Shown: positions 23,348 to 29,720 of the stretch, in pieces | Position numbering within the stretch: position 1 is the stretch's first letter | How the letters are laid out: every line of letters begins with the position of its first letter | NCBI GenBank assembly: GCA_030432015.1 | Contig: JAUIHJ010000003.1 | Span: 1-29,720 of the forward strand | Length of the DNA: 29,720 bases | Direction of reading: 5' to 3' | DNA from: a bacterium | Lineage (GTDB): Bacteria; Planctomycetota; Planctomycetia; Pirellulales; Pirellulaceae | Program-made: the position numbers and the translations under genes | Notes under the pieces: generated by a model | What the model was told of the DNA's origin: nothing | Database searches by the model: none | Seen by the model: only the letters and a program-made list of their open reading frames with translations

Positions 23348-24834
23348 CAAGTGGTGATAACTTCGGTCGGGTCCGCCAGGCCGGCCTTTCGCAGGTGCGC
23401 CCGGTGAAGCCTTACGGCGGATTCTAGCCCGTCCGGGCCGTCGTCGTAAAGAGTGAACGGAAAATCGCGGAGCTGCTGAACCAGGATCGCGTTGCCCTGA
23501 GACTGCTTGCGGAAGCGGAACAGACCGTTGCGCAGCATCGGCCCGAGGCGGGGAATCCGCAGCTTGACCTTGCTCTTGGAGTTGGTCATCGTGGCCAGCG
23601 GAGGGGGCGGAAGCTGGCGGGCGACGTAGGCCGCGTTGATCGGCGGGGCGAACGCCAAATCTTGCATCGCGTTGCCCTCGACGCCGATTCTCTCGACGAA
23701 GCCGTGAAGCTCGTCAAACGTGCAGATCGCTTCGCACGTCTCGCTGATCGCGGTCTTGAGCATCAGCGAATCGATCCAGTACCGGCCGCCGGACAACCCC
23801 AGGAACACCACCGCGATGTAATCGCCCTTGGTCCCGCCCTTCGATGGGTCCACCCAAATCACCGACGATTCGAACGCGTCCGGCCAAGCGATCTCGTCGG
23901 CCCAAATGTCGTCAAAGTAGCTCGGCTCCCACTCGCTGGCGCCGTGCGTGCCTGGGTGCTGCTGGTATTGGGCTTGCCACCAATAAGCCTCCAGCCCGGC
24001 CTCGATGGCGAGCAGCGCCTTGCGGTCATATCGCCATGGCCAGAGGGCCTCACCTTCCTCGCGGCCCAGCACGTCGCCGGCGCGGGCCAGTGCGGGCAAC
24101 GATATGTGCTCAACCGTGAAGTCGGCGTTCTGCTCGGCGTGTTTGAGCATCCGCCCGGCCAGATCGTCTTGGTGCCAGCGTTGTGCGGTCACGATCACGC
24201 ATCCGCCTGGCTCAAGGCGATTCCAGACCGACCCTTGCCACCATTCCCAGAGCTTTTGACGGATGCCCTCGGACAATGCCTCCTCGGGGTTCTTGAGGTA
24301 ATCGTCGATCACCAGCACGTCCGCACCGAAGCCGAGAATCTGACCGCCCGCCCCCGCAGTGCGCATCGTCCCGCCGTGGTGCGCAACCTCCCAATCGTTC
24401 GCCGCTGCTGAGTCGCGGCTGATCTCGACGCCCAGCGGGCCGCCGAACTCCTTGAGAATCGCCCGGCATCGCCTTCCCCAACGACGGGCCACGCTATCGG
24501 CGTACCCGGTGACAACGACATGCTTCCACGGCCAGCGGAAGTGGACCCAGGACGGCGTCCACTTGCTTATCAGCTCGGACTTGCCGTGTCTTGGCGGGGC
24601 GTCGATCAGGAGCACGCGGCTTGACGTGGCGTCCTGTAGGACGGTTGACCGAATGCGGCGGTCGATCAGCTCGAGGTGCGGGGCGGGCACCCACTCAAGG
24701 TCGCTTCTTCTTCCGAGGCTTCCGCGGGGCTTTGCGCGGTGCTGGGCTATCGAGCTTGCCAGCGTCCCCGGTGTTGCCAGCGAATACAACCCCTTGAGCA
24801 CGTCGGGCGAAATCGGGCTGGCTGTCGAGGGCAT
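23347..24834 (-). CDS. terL: Terminase large subunit
   Basis: A 495-residue packaging motor protein. The ATPase domain has Walker A APPRHGKS (79-86), Walker B DVLVIDD (172-178) and the coupling motif TAQRWHQDDL (216-225). The nuclease domain begins at about 325 with VIWVDPSKGG, whose Asp 329 is a likely metal ligand, and continues with GVEGNAMQDLAF (384-395). Function in the family: cuts concatemeric DNA and pumps it into the prohead through the portal using ATP. The start at 24834 lies within the upstream gene (overlap of 140 bases), so a start further inside, for example near residue 46, cannot be excluded. Confidence 0.95.
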   Translation of the reverse strand: MPSTASPISPDVLKGLYSLATPGTLASSIAQHRAKPRGSLGRRSDLEWVPAPHLELIDRRIRSTVLQDATSSRVLLIDAPPRHGKSELISKWTPSWVHFRWPWKHVVVTGYADSVARRWGRRCRAILKEFGGPLGVEISRDSAAANDWEVAHHGGTMRTAGAGGQILGFGADVLVIDDYLKNPEEALSEGIRQKLWEWWQGSVWNRLEPGGCVIVTAQRWHQDDLAGRMLKHAEQNADFTVEHISLPALARAGDVLGREEGEALWPWRYDRKALLAIEAGLEAYWWQAQYQQHPGTHGASEWEPSYFDDIWADEIAWPDAFESSVIWVDPSKGGTKGDYIAVVFLGLSGGRYWIDSLMLKTAISETCEAICTFDELHGFVERIGVEGNAMQDLAFAPPINAAYVARQLPPPPLATMTNSKSKVKLRIPRLGPMLRNGLFRFRKQSQGNAILVQQLRDFPFTLYDDGPDGLESAVRLHRAHLRKAGLADPTEVITT

Positions 24835-25129
24835 TCAAGATCTCCTGGATCGAACCGATAGCGGCAACACCCGCAGCGACCTCGCCGAACAGTGCCCCAT
24901 CTTGTCCGCCCTGCTCTTCCTGGAGGTTCAGCCCGTCCAGCGTGGCCAGAACTCGGGCCGCGGCGGTTGACTCTCGGCGGGTTGGCCGTTCCTCGCCTTC
25001 TCGCGCGACACGGCTGGCGATGAGGATCTGGTTGCTGGCGATGGCGCGGCGGGCCTCGTCGCTGATCGGCCATCGCTGCTTGATCGCCATGCGTTCGACG
25101 GCAGACGTGATCTTGTCGGTGGCGTCCAC
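24695..25129 (-). CDS. Candidate terminase small subunit
   Basis: A 144-residue protein starting with GTG at 25129 (DATDKITSAVERMAIKQRWP), preceded by a purine-rich GGGGTAGGGG. The N-terminal half is helical with WPISDEARRAIASNQILIASR, compatible with a small DNA-binding domain. The middle is helical and Gly-rich, and the C-terminus is very basic (KAPRKPRKKKRP). Its place immediately upstream of the large terminase supports a small-subunit role: recognising the packaging site and loading the motor. No canonical small-terminase signature was recognised, so this is an inference from position and charge. Confidence 0.6.
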   Translation of the reverse strand: MDATDKITSAVERMAIKQRWPISDEARRAIASNQILIASRVAREGEERPTRRESTAAARVLATLDGLNLQEEQGGQDGALFGEVAAGVAAIGSIQEILNALDSQPDFARRAQGVVFAGNTGDAGKLDSPAPRKAPRKPRKKKRP

Positions 25130-25205
25130 GTTCGACCCCTACCCCTGGTTGCACGGCCTGTGGTCAGCGTCCTCTTGGGGCTCCGGCCGCTGTCCTACTT
25201 TGGGA

Positions 25206-25234
25206 ATTGTGCCGTTTACGGGGCGGCTTGGCAA
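25206..25234 (-). promoter_or_regulatory. Candidate sigma-70-type promoter before packaging genes
   Basis: On the minus strand TTGCCA (forward 25229-25234) and CACAAT (forward 25206-25211) are separated by 17 bases. Each shares four or five of six bases with the consensus. It lies in the non-coding gap about 80 bases upstream of the candidate small terminase start. Confidence 0.4.
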
Positions 25235-25257
25235 GTGCGATAACAAACGGCGGGCAA

Positions 25258-25285
25258 CCCGGGGCGGCTTTCTACCGCTCCCGGG
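25258..25285 (-). other. Strong hairpin in non-coding gap before terminase
   Basis: The stem is CCCGGG plus GCGG paired with CCGC plus CCCGGG, with one bulged base and a 7-base loop. No U run follows on the minus strand, so it is not a clear terminator. A second hairpin (CCGGCG, 5-base loop, CGCCGG) lies at 25379-25395. The 25130-25416 gap otherwise holds no credible gene on either strand. It is a candidate operator, packaging or RNA-structure region. Confidence 0.5.
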
Positions 25286-25416
25286 CCCCCGCCTCTCGCA
25301 ATCGGGCCCATCCTTACCGGAGCTTTCGGCATACAACGGCGGTGCTCCTCCGGCTCTACCGCTCGCCAAACCCAAGGACCGGCGACACACGCCGGATAGG
25401 GCCCTTCTCAGGTATT

Positions 25417-25614
25417 TCACTTGCCTCCGCTTGGCGTCTCCTTGTCGAGTGTTTCGCAGGCCGCCCGATAGGCGGCCTCGCGGGTTCGCTTGTCGTACAG
25501 GGCTCGCTGCTGGGCTGCGGACAGGCGGGTGAAGCAGTCGCGGCAGAGCGCGTCCCTGGTCCGCTTGCCGCTTCCGCAGCGGCAGGGCTTGCCGTGGGTG
25601 GGTGTGCTGGTCAC
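25417..25614 (-). CDS. Small Cys-rich protein (65 aa)
   Basis: A 65-residue protein starting with GTG at 25614, coupled by a GTGA overlap to the DUF5131 gene. It contains C-R-C near residues 11-13 and CRDC at about 24-27, a compact possible zinc site, followed by a charged helix (LSAAQQRALYDKRTREAAYRA). Small proteins of this build accompany phage DNA-metabolism genes, but I know no defined function. It is the last gene before the 287-bp gap. Confidence 0.65.
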   Translation of the reverse strand: MTSTPTHGKPCRCGSGKRTRDALCRDCFTRLSAAQQRALYDKRTREAAYRAACETLDKETPSGGK

Positions 25615-26747
25615 GTCGGCATCTCCCTTACTCGCAAATCTTCACTCCACTCGGACGGGTCGCCGCCCTTGGGGTGATTCGTATTCCATTTGTCCGACAT
25701 CACTCCCGGGCAGTTCGGGCACCTCACTTGCCCATCCGCGCACTGCAATGCTGACCATCCGCCATCTGATCTTCCGCATCGCGAGCACCGAGTTTCTCCA
25801 ACAGCAACAGCCCCGAGTTGCTTGACAAACACTGGCACCGACGCCGCCTTGCACTGCTGGACGATTGAGCGGATCCACTCGATGTTGCACGGCCTTGCGT
25901 TGGGTCCGCTTTCGCCGCCGACGATGACGAGGTCGAGCTTTTGGCATTCTCGACACAAAATCCCACACGTGATCCCATGCGGGCATTCGCGGCCCCCGCC
26001 GCCATTCGCCCATTGCTCGTACGAGTTGCCGGTCAACCACGGGGATAGATCAACCGGCCCCGTCAGCGGCTCCAGGCTCAGGAATAGCTTGCTCGCCAAG
26101 TTTCGACACTTGAGCAGTTCGGGTATCGCCGCGTCCGCCGTCTCTTGGTCGGATGCGGACGCGCCAAGCCAGAGCACATCAACCGGCCATCGGTACCAAT
26201 TAACCGACGTTATCATCCGCCAAATATTCTCCGGCCGCTTCGTCAGCAGTATCCAGTCAAGGTTCGGCGTGGCGTCGATCAGGCGGAATAGATCGGCGCG
26301 AAGATCGTCCATTGTGGCGCGGCATACATACGACTTACGCCCTTCCGCCTTCGTGTACTGATAGCCCTCATGACCGCCCGCCGTGCCGTCGCCGTGGATA
26401 ATGCACAATTGGTCTCCGTGATGATCCAGAATCGGCCCCTGCCAGTCCTCGAACACGTCAGCCAGCGACGCACAGAACACGCGGGGACGCGGAATGCAAC
26501 CGAACATCGGGCCATCACCGGACGTCAACAGCGCATCACGGTCCCATGCAAGCGGCTTCTTCCATCCCGCATCGGACAGCCGGACACGCGTTCCGCCCTG
26601 CGACTCGGTGCCCCACTTGATGCCATGAATCATCACGGAGCGGTCCTTTTCGGCGTAGCAGTTCAGGCAGCCCGCATTCACTTTCTGGCAGCCGCGCCAC
26701 GGATTGAACGTGTGGTTGCACCATTGAATAGCTGTCGTCTCAGCCAT
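25611..26747 (-). CDS. DUF5131 (phage Gp37/Gp68) protein with extra zinc ribbon
   Basis: A 378-residue protein starting AETTAIQWCNHTFNPWRGCQ with Cys at 20, 27 and 30 (GC-x5-GC-x2-CYAE). This is the hallmark of the DUF5131 family, related in layout to radical-SAM enzymes such as spore photoproduct lyase. Other family marks are FCASLADVFEDW (about 91-102), LDWILLTKRPENIW (163-176) and VIVGGESGPNARPC (274-287). Two Cys-rich additions are unusual: ECPHGITCGILCREC (254-268) and a ribbon CSRC...CPNC (321-346). Most members I recall are near 250 residues. The substrate is not known; DNA or RNA modification is a guess. A CCGGAAAGGAG leader precedes the ATG. Confidence 0.85.
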   Translation of the reverse strand: MAETTAIQWCNHTFNPWRGCQKVNAGCLNCYAEKDRSVMIHGIKWGTESQGGTRVRLSDAGWKKPLAWDRDALLTSGDGPMFGCIPRPRVFCASLADVFEDWQGPILDHHGDQLCIIHGDGTAGGHEGYQYTKAEGRKSYVCRATMDDLRADLFRLIDATPNLDWILLTKRPENIWRMITSVNWYRWPVDVLWLGASASDQETADAAIPELLKCRNLASKLFLSLEPLTGPVDLSPWLTGNSYEQWANGGGGRECPHGITCGILCRECQKLDLVIVGGESGPNARPCNIEWIRSIVQQCKAASVPVFVKQLGAVAVGETRCSRCGRSDGGWSALQCADGQVRCPNCPGVMSDKWNTNHPKGGDPSEWSEDLRVREMPT

Positions 26748-26793
26748 CGTAGAAGCTCCTTTCCGGGGAGGTTAGTTGCTTTCCCAAAACCAT

Positions 26794-26818
26794 CCGGCCG
26801 GTGACAAGCACCGGCCGG
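26794..26818 (-). terminator. Perfect hairpin between NinG and DUF5131 genes
   Basis: CCGGCCGGTG pairs with CACCGGCCGG around a CTTGT loop (10 bp, no mismatch). On the minus strand it is followed by ATGGTTTTGGG, a weak U tract, so it may be an inefficient terminator or an RNA-stability element. Confidence 0.55.
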
Positions 26819-26873
26819 TGGCCCGGAAAAGAGCCGAGCTGGCGTGAAGCCATGCTGAGCAGTGGGAATCGTA

Positions 26874-27368
26874 TCACGTCGCGGTTCGGCTGGCAAGTTC
26901 GCCTCGCAGCCGTGCCTCTGCTTCCTTGATCCGCTTCTGGTAGCCGAGCTTCCGCCACGCCAATTCCTCCATCGTCCACGAGGGCCGTGGTGCCTTCGCC
27001 AGTTCCAGCAGTTCTTCGCACAACGACAGCCCGTAGCTGTCCACCATCCAGAGCGTGTAGTTGATCTTCGCCGTTCCGTCGCCGTCGTGGCGGTTGCATT
27101 GGACGCACTGCGGATGGATGTTGAACGGTTCGAAGATGGTCGCCCATCGTCCGCGACCGATCCAGTGGCCGCCGTTCGCCTGCTTGTACGGGACCACGCG
27201 ACCGCAGGAGACGCACTGCACATTGCCGTTTTCGTCGGCCGACTCGATCCTAATGACGTGTTGCCAGTCGGCGGCTGTTGCCGCGACCCACTTGTCCGGC
27301 CGCACTTGGCGGAAGGAGGCCAGGATTCGCTCGACCAGAACCTCGTCGGCGTATTTTGGCTTTCTCAT
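26874..27368 (-). CDS. ninG: NinG/Rap-like recombination nuclease
   Basis: A 164-residue protein with the NinG pattern: CVSC (52-55), then GGHWIGRGRWATIFEPFN (66-83), then HPQCVQCN (85-92). The Cys pairs form a zinc site around an HNH-like core in which His 68 is a probable catalytic residue. This is followed by Y-x-L-W-M-V-D-x-YG and a C-terminal helix with KRIKEAEARL. Lambda NinG (Rap) cuts branched DNA junctions and helps phage recombination. The protein follows the loader-like gene in a DNA-metabolism block. The start at 27368 has a GGAAC-type purine stretch upstream and poly-C on the plus strand, so the exact start is moderately certain. Confidence 0.85.
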   Translation of the reverse strand: MRKPKYADEVLVERILASFRQVRPDKWVAATAADWQHVIRIESADENGNVQCVSCGRVVPYKQANGGHWIGRGRWATIFEPFNIHPQCVQCNRHDGDGTAKINYTLWMVDSYGLSLCEELLELAKAPRPSWTMEELAWRKLGYQKRIKEAEARLRGELASRTAT

Positions 27369-27382
27369 GGGGGGGGTTCCGT

Positions 27383-28222
27383 TCAGAATAGGCCGCGGTC
27401 TGCGGCTTCCAATTGCTTCACACGTTCGTCCGCCAGCGACTCAAAGAAGGCCGCGCACCAGCTTTCCAGCTCGCGGAACGCATCGTCCCCGGTATCGCCG
27501 CCGCGGACCAGGCAATACCGGCGCGGGTCGTAGCGGACGCCGTCGGGGATCAGCTTCGGCCTTGGTGCCCCACGCCCAGCGTTCGGCGTGGCACCGTCAG
27601 TGCGACACCGCTTGTCCCCAAACTCGCAGCTACAGGCGGTCGTCACCGTTCGCCGGTGCTTACGCTCAACCGGGGCTTTCGCCTTGATCCTGGCAATTGT
27701 GGACGGCGCCCAGACCTGCACGAAGCCCGAGTCCTCGCACAGTTCGCAACGCACCCGCCGTGATGGCACGCCGTCGCCGGGATGGCCGCCGACCTCTTCC
27801 GCCAGCACCGCCTTGATCGTCGCGTCATCGGCCCCGGATTCTCGCAGGTCCAGGATCCGGCGATAGAGCCCCACGGTCGAACAGCCGCCCGACATCGGAA
27901 TTGGGGCGCCGTCGCACTGGATCGCCTCCCGTTCGTACGCAGCCTCGGCCCGGTCCCGCTCGATGTCGCGGGCGGCATTGCGGACAATCAACCCGGTGTC
28001 CTCCTGATCGCTGTCGAACGGGCCAACGCGGTCGATCACGCCCTCGGTCATCCTCGCGATGACCTGGGTGGCATCGGCCAGCGAGACACCACGCAAAAGA
28101 CCCTCCCACTTGTCGAGCTGGGCCGCCTTGAGTTCGTCGCCGAGCTTGCCGAGCCACTTGCCGACCGACGGGAACGCGGCATTGTACCGGGCTTTCCAGA
28201 TCAGGAATTCCGAGTGGTTCAC
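27383..28222 (-). CDS. Zinc-binding replication-region protein, helicase-loader candidate
   Basis: A 279-residue protein starting with GTG at 28222 (NHSEFLIWKARYNAAFPSV). Residues 1-65 are helical with the pattern W...L.GV...DA..VI.RM..G, recalling the N-terminal domain of phage helicase loaders of the G39P type. Residues 114-145 form another helical block. A Cys cluster follows: CELC (159-162), CSC (197-199) and Cys 206, probably one zinc site split by a basic linker. The C-terminus is acidic and helical. It sits between the replication-region protein and NinG. Loader function is an inference; the Cys cluster could also mean a general nucleic-acid-binding protein. Confidence 0.65.
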   Translation of the reverse strand: MNHSEFLIWKARYNAAFPSVGKWLGKLGDELKAAQLDKWEGLLRGVSLADATQVIARMTEGVIDRVGPFDSDQEDTGLIVRNAARDIERDRAEAAYEREAIQCDGAPIPMSGGCSTVGLYRRILDLRESGADDATIKAVLAEEVGGHPGDGVPSRRVRCELCEDSGFVQVWAPSTIARIKAKAPVERKHRRTVTTACSCEFGDKRCRTDGATPNAGRGAPRPKLIPDGVRYDPRRYCLVRGGDTGDDAFRELESWCAAFFESLADERVKQLEAADRGLF

Positions 28223-28226
28223 GGTC

Positions 28227-28466
28227 TCACCCCCTCCCGCCGCGCAGCGTCCCGACCCGGTCAGGCATCACGCGCCCGGCCTCCTCGACGCCGTTCTCGC
28301 GGTCGATCAGGTTTTGCAGGGGATCGTTGCCATAGTAGTCCGACCCGTCGTCCTGGTCGATCTGGGGCACCGTGCCGCCACATTTACGGCAATGGAGCGT
28401 GGTCCGGGAGTTCGGCTTGGCTTTCGGGTTGCCGCATCGTGGGCAGGTCATGGGTTTACTTGGCAT
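28227..28466 (-). CDS. Small zinc-ribbon protein (79 aa)
   Basis: The start at 28466 (MPSKPMTCPRCGNPKAKPNS) is chosen because CCGGAAAGGAGC lies 7 bases upstream; the frame extends further to 28514 without such a site. CPRC (8-11) and CRKC (about 26-29) form a zinc ribbon of the transcription-factor type. An acidic stretch (IDQDDGSDYYGND) and a basic tail follow. It overlaps the upstream gene end by 11 bases. Function unknown beyond likely zinc or nucleic-acid binding. Confidence 0.7.
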   Translation of the reverse strand: MPSKPMTCPRCGNPKAKPNSRTTLHCRKCGGTVPQIDQDDGSDYYGNDPLQNLIDRENGVEEAGRVMPDRVGTLRGGRG

Positions 28467-28773
28467 CGTGGGGGCTCCTTTCCGGTAGCGGCATGCCGGC
28501 GAACACGGGGTCAATCAGCCACTCAGGCGAGACAACCACGACTGCATCCGATTCCGAATCCACCGCGTATATGTGCCCGTTTGACTCGCACTTATGGAAT
28601 CGCGCCCAGTGGTGTTGATTCGACCGCCAGAACGTCAGCAGGTCGATTTGTTGGCTGGCCAGTTGCTCGTCATCGTCGTAGTCGATGCGCGCCAAGCGAT
28701 TGTGTTCATCGCCGCATAAGATATCTCTGAGCGGCCTTAGCCGTGCGAAAAACACCGCGGTGTCACTAAGCAT
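28456..28773 (-). CDS. Hypothetical protein (105 aa)
   Basis: A 105-residue protein (MLSDTAVFFARLRPLRDILC...). The middle is acidic (RIDYDDDEQLASQQ) and a closing domain contains GHIYAVDSESDAVVVVSPEW. The start has a CCGGAAAGGAT leader, shared with other genes of this block. No family recognised. It lies directly after the replication-region protein gene and overlaps the zinc-ribbon gene, so it belongs to the same operon. Confidence 0.65.
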   Translation of the reverse strand: MLSDTAVFFARLRPLRDILCGDEHNRLARIDYDDDEQLASQQIDLLTFWRSNQHHWARFHKCESNGHIYAVDSESDAVVVVSPEWLIDPVFAGMPLPERSPHDAK

Positions 28774-28800
28774 GATTTGGATCCTTTCCGGGGAAGCTGG

Positions 28801-29559
28801 TCAAATCTCGTATTCGCTTTTTTTCTTGCCGTTGACGTGGCCGTTGTCGTGGCACTTGGTCGAGTCCTGGAGGTTGCCAACCTTGCTGACGCGGATCGAT
28901 AGCTCGAGGTCCGCGATGCACCGGTCGAGGCCGCCGTCGGCGAATCGGCGGGACAGCTCCATGAGGTTGCTTGTCTGGGTCTGGAACGGCATCGCGCGGC
29001 CGCTGTGGTTTTCTGGGGCTTCGCGATAGTAGGCCACGAAGCGGTGCCAGCACTCGAGAAAGCCGGGATCGTCCAGGCATTCGGGAATCTTGACATCGGT
29101 GGGGCGCGCGCGGGGGATGTCCTCTCCCCTCCCCTCCCCTCCTTTGTGGTTCCTTTCCTCCTTTATAGGCGGGGACGAGTGGGAGATTGGTGGGAGATCG
29201 GTGGTGGGCGCGTCGTCGCTTTCATCCAGAATCCATTGAATTGCCGGGGATTTGAGCAATTCCAGCGCGGGGGATAGGTGGGAGATGTCTATCCGCAAGT
29301 GGGTTGCGAGCTGTCTTTCGTTGAGCGGCGAGCCGTCATTGCGAACGAGCCGCCCGCGGGTCTCTGGGCGACGAGTGGCGGACCACTGGCAGATCGCCTG
29401 GAAGACGCCGAAGGCCAGCAAACCGGCCTCCCCATAGCTCATCAATTCGATGTATCCGTTGCTGTCGATTCCAGCCGGGCAGTTGAACCATCGAAGGTTG
29501 ACGAGCTTCCGGCTCTCGGCATTCTCGAACGTCTTCGACCAGTCGCGGATTCTCAACAT
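28801..29559 (-). CDS. RIRDW-type replication-region protein
   Basis: A 252-residue protein starting MLRIRDWSKTFENAESRKLV at 29559. The frame extends to 29598, but GGAAAGGGG about 10 bases upstream and the neighbouring stop favour 29559. Residues 1-110 (LRWFNCPAGIDSNGYIELMS, AFGVFQAICQWSA, LRIDISHLSPALELLKS) form a winged-helix-like domain seen in phage replication-initiation proteins, including many from Planctomycetes. A low-complexity acidic/Gly linker follows (GGEGRGEDIPRARP), then a second helical region and a basic end. A role in starting or loading phage replication is likely but inferred. The linker is encoded by a homopurine tract at about 29121-29145. Confidence 0.7.
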   Translation of the reverse strand: MLRIRDWSKTFENAESRKLVNLRWFNCPAGIDSNGYIELMSYGEAGLLAFGVFQAICQWSATRRPETRGRLVRNDGSPLNERQLATHLRIDISHLSPALELLKSPAIQWILDESDDAPTTDLPPISHSSPPIKEERNHKGGEGRGEDIPRARPTDVKIPECLDDPGFLECWHRFVAYYREAPENHSGRAMPFQTQTSNLMELSRRFADGGLDRCIADLELSIRVSKVGNLQDSTKCHDNGHVNGKKKSEYEI

Positions 29560-29720
29560 GGCATCGATGCCCCTTTCCTGCTGTTGCACGGTCGGCACGC
29601 AACAACGAGGTTGGACCGCTCAGCGGTTCCCCCATGCTCGACCGGTATGACGTGGTCGACGGTCGGTTCGTCCCCGCAGTCCTTTCCACAGTAGTGGCAC
29701 GTTGCGCCATCCTCGTCGAT
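29553..29720 (-). CDS. HNH endonuclease, 5' end cut by window edge
   Basis: The last 55 codons of a gene read in from the window edge: CHYCGKDCGDE, then VDHVIPVEHGGTAERSNLVV, then CRPCNSRKG, and a stop at 29553. This is the complete HNH core: the two CxxC pairs that bind structural zinc, the DHV-P...H catalytic His region, the Asn in NLV, and the final CNSRKG. The stop overlaps the next gene region. HNH nucleases in this place may be free-standing homing-type nucleases or packaging or recombination helpers. The N-terminus lies outside the window, so which cannot be decided. Confidence 0.85.
   Translation of the reverse strand: MDEDGATCHYCGKDCGDEPTVDHVIPVEHGGTAERSNLVVACRPCNSRKGASMPC

Noticed and set aside
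24942..25532. Plus-strand frame spanning the non-coding gap
   Set aside because: Crosses the small terminase and the Cys-rich gene antisense; no start signal and low-complexity Arg/Pro content.
26678..27223. Minus-strand frames overlapping NinG in other phases
   Set aside because: Ser/Arg/Thr-rich shadow of the NinG gene; NinG itself has the full Cys/His pattern.
28214..28222. GAGACCGTG near the loader-like gene as another AGGACCGTG leader
   Set aside because: Here the GTG is itself the start codon, so it is not the same arrangement.
1..29720. tRNA genes, CRISPR array, integrase or attachment site
   Set aside because: No cloverleaf, spaced repeat array, recombinase gene or flanking direct repeat could be found by reading both strands; this was not an exhaustive computed search.

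Overview
The window is one continuous stretch of a tailed-phage (siphovirus-type) genome or prophage. Every convincing gene lies on the minus strand, so transcription runs from the right end (29720) to the left end (1). The sequence is GC-rich, mostly about 60-67 % where I counted, and genes are packed with many 4-base ATGA or GTGA overlaps. No integrase, repressor, tRNA, rRNA, CRISPR array or insertion sequence was seen, so I cannot tell a prophage from a free phage. Several protein styles (GGTFTLT-type repeats, a tail-tip FCCH-like domain, an RIRDW-type replication-region protein, small Cys-rich proteins) resemble phage regions of Planctomycetes. That host assignment is an inference from memory of such proteins, not something the sequence proves.

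Right part (25.4-29.7 kb): a DNA-metabolism block. In transcription order it holds an HNH nuclease cut by the window edge, a replication-region protein, two small proteins, a zinc-binding protein that may be a helicase loader, a NinG/Rap-like recombination nuclease, a DUF5131 (phage Gp37/Gp68) protein with a radical-SAM-like Cys motif, and a small Cys-rich protein. A 287-bp non-coding gap (25130-25416) with hairpins and a candidate promoter then precedes the packaging genes.

Middle part (18.9-25.1 kb): a candidate small terminase, a clear large terminase, a Tat-signal-like ORF interrupted by a foreign fragment, two Cys/HTH proteins, an Rmf/CrpP-like mini-protein, a ParB-like/DNA methyltransferase fusion and the portal protein. 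The foreign fragment, on the plus strand near 23.1-23.24 kb, reads as the rmlB stop followed by the rmlD start of a dTDP-rhamnose operon.

Between portal and protease (16.5-18.9 kb) sits a lower-GC insert that is unusual for this position. It carries two small membrane proteins and a matrix-metalloprotease-like protein with a prodomain, a cysteine-switch motif, a HELGHLLGLGH zinc site and a collagen-like tail. No conventional peptidoglycan hydrolase is visible, so this may be the lysis or virion-associated protease module.

Left part (1-16.5 kb): head and tail genes in classical order. These are protease-scaffold, decoration-like protein, major capsid protein, a strong intrinsic terminator, connector genes, a gpG/gpS-like morphogenesis protein, a beta-helix/tail-terminator fusion, tail tube, and a tail assembly chaperone pair joined by an A AAA AAC minus-1 frameshift site. 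After these come the tape measure, distal-tail proteins, a 943-residue repeat protein and an unfinished tail-tip gene running off the left edge.
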